Notes under the pieces: generated by a model
Told to the model about the DNA's origin: nothing
The model's input: only the letters and a program-made list of their open reading frames with translations
Database searches by the model: none
Made by a program: the position numbers and the translations under genes
DNA from: Victivallaceae bacterium
GTDB lineage: Bacteria; Verrucomicrobiota; Lentisphaeria; Victivallales; Victivallaceae
Direction: 5' to 3'
Length of the DNA stretch: 42,641 nt
NCBI GenBank assembly: GCA_021647315.1
Contig: JAKIUY010000026.1
Coordinates: 1 to 42,641 of the forward strand
Shown here: piece after piece, positions 40,451 through 42,641 of the stretch
How positions within the stretch are numbered: position 1 is the first letter of the stretch
How the letters are laid out: every line of letters starts with the position of its first letter

Positions 40451-42376
40451 ATGATTACAGTTGGCAAGTATAAGATATGGTTCGGGGATTTTCATGGGCA
40501 GTGGAATGCATCGGTGGAGGAGCTGGCATTATTACCGGCCGGTTTAACCTATCATGGGTATGATTTTTCCGCATTCCAGACACCGGAAATCTTTCAGGAA
40601 TTACAGAAAATTATTGACGATAACCGGATTGATTATAAACTGTTTCCCGGGCGTGAGTGTTTTTATGAATGGGGACATCTCACAACCACCAGGCTGACAG
40701 CGGAAATACCCGCAGCGGACAGTCAGAATATTGAAAAGGTGCTGGAGTGGTTTCAAAACCACACCGACTGGACTATTCTGGCCCACCCGTATGAATTTAT
40801 GATTGAACGCATGGAAGAGCTGATTGACAAAAAACTTCTCAATGCGATTGAATTGATTAACGGTTTTATTGATACTGACCGCCATTTGGTTAAATGGTAT
40901 TATGAGATGCAGGCTAAGGGGAAAAAAATCCCGATTGTCAGCGGGCTGGATATCCATACTGCTCATGGCAGTCGTCGTCCGAGTGTCCTCTACAACTCAA
41001 ATTACAAGCCGGAAGCGGATATCAAACTGTTCCGTTCTAACCGCACCGGAGTTATTTGTGAACTGTGTGATGTTGATAATATCAAAAATGCGATAAGTTC
41101 ATGCCGGACATTTATCGAAATTGTGGATGAAAACAAACTTATCGGGCCTCCTGAAATCGTTGAATATCTTGAAGCTAACGGTTACTGGGAGGCGGTAACG
41201 GCAGATCTTGAGCAACGCCGGGCATTAGCCACTGACAGCAATCTCTTATTAGTCGGTGGTCAATATGAACAATTCAGGTGGCAACACCCGATTGATGAAA
41301 TCCATATTGCCGGTGAACATATTGAATGCAGTACGGATAAATTAACGCATCAGGTCAATATCCCGTTGAAGTTCGACAAGAATATTCATTATATCAATAT
41401 GGTGTCCCATAAAGAGGGACAGCAGACAGTTAATGCGTTGAAAATATATCACCCATTGAGTGTTGAACTTATTGTGGCTGATGGCAGTTACAGGACAGTT
41501 GCGAATATTACCAATATGTCAAACATTGAACTGACAGATATTGTCTTTGAAATAAATTGCAATGGTCAAACATTCCACCAGTCAGTTCCGCCACTGGGCG
41601 TTAACCGTACAACTGCTATTACCAATCACTGGAAAATTGCTGAACCGCTACGCCCAACCCTGTTTACTGCGACTGTTACAACACCGCATATCAGCAAAAC
41701 GATTGAAAAATATCTGGTGTTTGTCCAATGCAGCTATATTGACGATGTCAATAATAGCGCAGCCTGGGAGCAACTGCCGTTTATAAAAATGGGTGGCGAT
41801 TTTGCTGAACAGGTTGATCATGCCTTTACCTTATACTGGAATGGTGATGATGATTTAAGTGCACAAATACGCATGGCATGGAATGAAAATGGGCTTTACT
41901 TTAAACTTAATATTAAAGATGATGTTTTGATGAAATCAAAAACTAAGCTCTTGATGTTCGGGGATAGTTTTCAAATCGGTATAAATCCTGTGGGGACCGA
42001 TGCGGTAGGCAATCAGAGTTTTTATGATATAATGATGACCCGTGGTACGGAAGAGGATGAAGAAAAAGCCTATATGGAACGTCCCGTTAATATGGCGCTG
42101 GAAGCTCCGATCAACCAAAGAACTCCACTTAAAGGTTTATACACAGGCAAGGTAACGGAAGATGGTTTTGAAGGATTATTGACGTTGCCGTTCCATTTGT
42201 TGACTCCAATGCAACCGACTTCCGGTTACCGTTTCGGGCTTTATCTGATAATATTTGATAATGATGGTGCCGGGCTGAAAACTTCTCTGCAATGGCCGTT
42301 GTCGGCAGTTGATATTCTCAATCAGGCCTGGTATATCCCATACGGAGGAGCCTGGGCAAATATAGAATTGGGGTAA
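40451..42376 (+). CDS. PHP-domain metallo-phosphoesterase-like protein fused to CBM9-like domain
   Basis: 641 residues, no signal peptide. The N-terminal ~270 residues resemble a PHP domain: WFGDFHGQW in place of the usual HxH opening (as in PHP-like groups with GD.H), LFPGRECF, ILAHPYEF and the late VSGLDIHTAHG metal motif. A beta region (~280-420) is followed by a C-terminal CBM9/DOMON-like domain (~430-641: FTLYWNGDDDLSAQIRMAWN; LYFKLNIKDDVL; GDSFQIGIN; FEGLLTLPFHLL; ending WANIELG). PHP proteins hydrolyse phosphoesters with three metals, but some members have other activities (family knowledge). A sugar-binding module on a protein with no export signal is odd. The ribosome site is weak (GGGATAAT, preceded by the tandem repeat). 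Substrate unknown. Confidence 0.7.
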   Translation: MITVGKYKIWFGDFHGQWNASVEELALLPAGLTYHGYDFSAFQTPEIFQELQKIIDDNRIDYKLFPGRECFYEWGHLTTTRLTAEIPAADSQNIEKVLEWFQNHTDWTILAHPYEFMIERMEELIDKKLLNAIELINGFIDTDRHLVKWYYEMQAKGKKIPIVSGLDIHTAHGSRRPSVLYNSNYKPEADIKLFRSNRTGVICELCDVDNIKNAISSCRTFIEIVDENKLIGPPEIVEYLEANGYWEAVTADLEQRRALATDSNLLLVGGQYEQFRWQHPIDEIHIAGEHIECSTDKLTHQVNIPLKFDKNIHYINMVSHKEGQQTVNALKIYHPLSVELIVADGSYRTVANITNMSNIELTDIVFEINCNGQTFHQSVPPLGVNRTTAITNHWKIAEPLRPTLFTATVTTPHISKTIEKYLVFVQCSYIDDVNNSAAWEQLPFIKMGGDFAEQVDHAFTLYWNGDDDLSAQIRMAWNENGLYFKLNIKDDVLMKSKTKLLMFGDSFQIGINPVGTDAVGNQSFYDIMMTRGTEEDEEKAYMERPVNMALEAPINQRTPLKGLYTGKVTEDGFEGLLTLPFHLLTPMQPTSGYRFGLYLIIFDNDGAGLKTSLQWPLSAVDILNQAWYIPYGGAWANIELG

Positions 42377-42641
42377 AATCGGGGCTTGGGAAAACTGAAC
42401 AGCATAAATTAAATTCCCGTAGACCGTAGACTGAAAACACTACTTGCCTCCATGCATACTGCGAGTTAACATATTTTTTCGTGCTCATCCATGGTGGTAA
42501 GTAGTAATAGCAAAAAGGTAGTGTCAAAAGCGGCATGAAAAAAGATGAAAGTTTTTCTGGTGTCTTTTAAATGATGTTGAGTATCATTTCGCAGTCATAA
42601 TTCAAGCGGAAAATCAGCATAAACCGCTCGCAGGCTCGCTA
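42377..42641. other. Right-edge region without recognisable gene
   Basis: AGACCGTAGACTG-like and TTCGTGCTCATCCATGGTGG (42479-42498) fragments resemble dispersed repeats, the latter akin to 447-466. No frame on either strand at the edge looks coding. Whether cassette B ends here cannot be told. Confidence 0.4.

Noticed and set aside
1-42641. tRNA, rRNA and riboswitch genes
   Set aside because: I looked for cloverleaf ends, 16S/23S landmarks and common riboswitch cores and saw none; a covariance-model search could overturn this.

Overview
The window looks like a chromosomal accessory region of a Lentisphaerota bacterium (Victivallis/Lentisphaera-like, PVC superphylum). The main reasons are two pseudopilin-like proteins with the [16 protein letters not shown] helix and a C-terminal H-X9-DG motif, each directly downstream of a GntR regulator with a sugar-sensor-like C-terminal domain, and very large multidomain secreted glycosidases. 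This is inferred from gene style; no rRNA or marker gene is present.

Layout. 1-129 is the right end of an IS66-family insertion sequence. 130-578 is intergenic and rich in dispersed repeats. 579-1805 (minus) encodes a FAD-dependent oxidoreductase divergent from cassette A. Cassette A (2084-25434) holds GntR regulator A, pseudopilin A, a LamG + GH84-like N-acetylglucosaminidase, a HAD phosphatase, a metallophosphoesterase-LamG protein, a beta-helix protein, a decayed SGNH hydrolase fragment, a sugar ABC importer without an ATPase (binding protein and two permeases), a cytosolic GH29 alpha-L-fucosidase, a lipoprotein of the endonuclease/exonuclease/phosphatase fold, an 1860-residue GH2-like enzyme ending in TPRs, a free copy of that enzyme's N-terminal module, and a zinc-dependent phospholipase C-like protein. 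Cassette B (25747-42376) repeats the logic: GntR regulator B, pseudopilin B, a free copy of another module of the giant GH2, a second GH2-like protein that lacks the acid/base Glu, a beta-helix protein with two tandem LamG domains, a GH42-like enzyme with a CBM9-like domain, a second HAD phosphatase and a PHP-CBM9 fusion. Intergenic gaps carry several families of short palindromic repeats.

How it may work together. Both regulators have nearly the same promoter and operator, so the two halves look like duplicated or co-regulated glycan-use cassettes, a possible PVC counterpart of Bacteroidetes polysaccharide utilization loci without SusC/SusD. Exported GH84, GH2, GH42-like and beta-helix proteins would break down a complex glycan (GlcNAc, galactose and fucose are plausible sugars). 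The ABC importer would bring in oligosaccharides and the cytosolic fucosidase would finish them. Six putative phosphoesterases of five folds, and no sulfatase, suggest that the substrate or its products carry phosphate esters; this is a hypothesis. All functions are inferred from motifs read by eye, with no database search.
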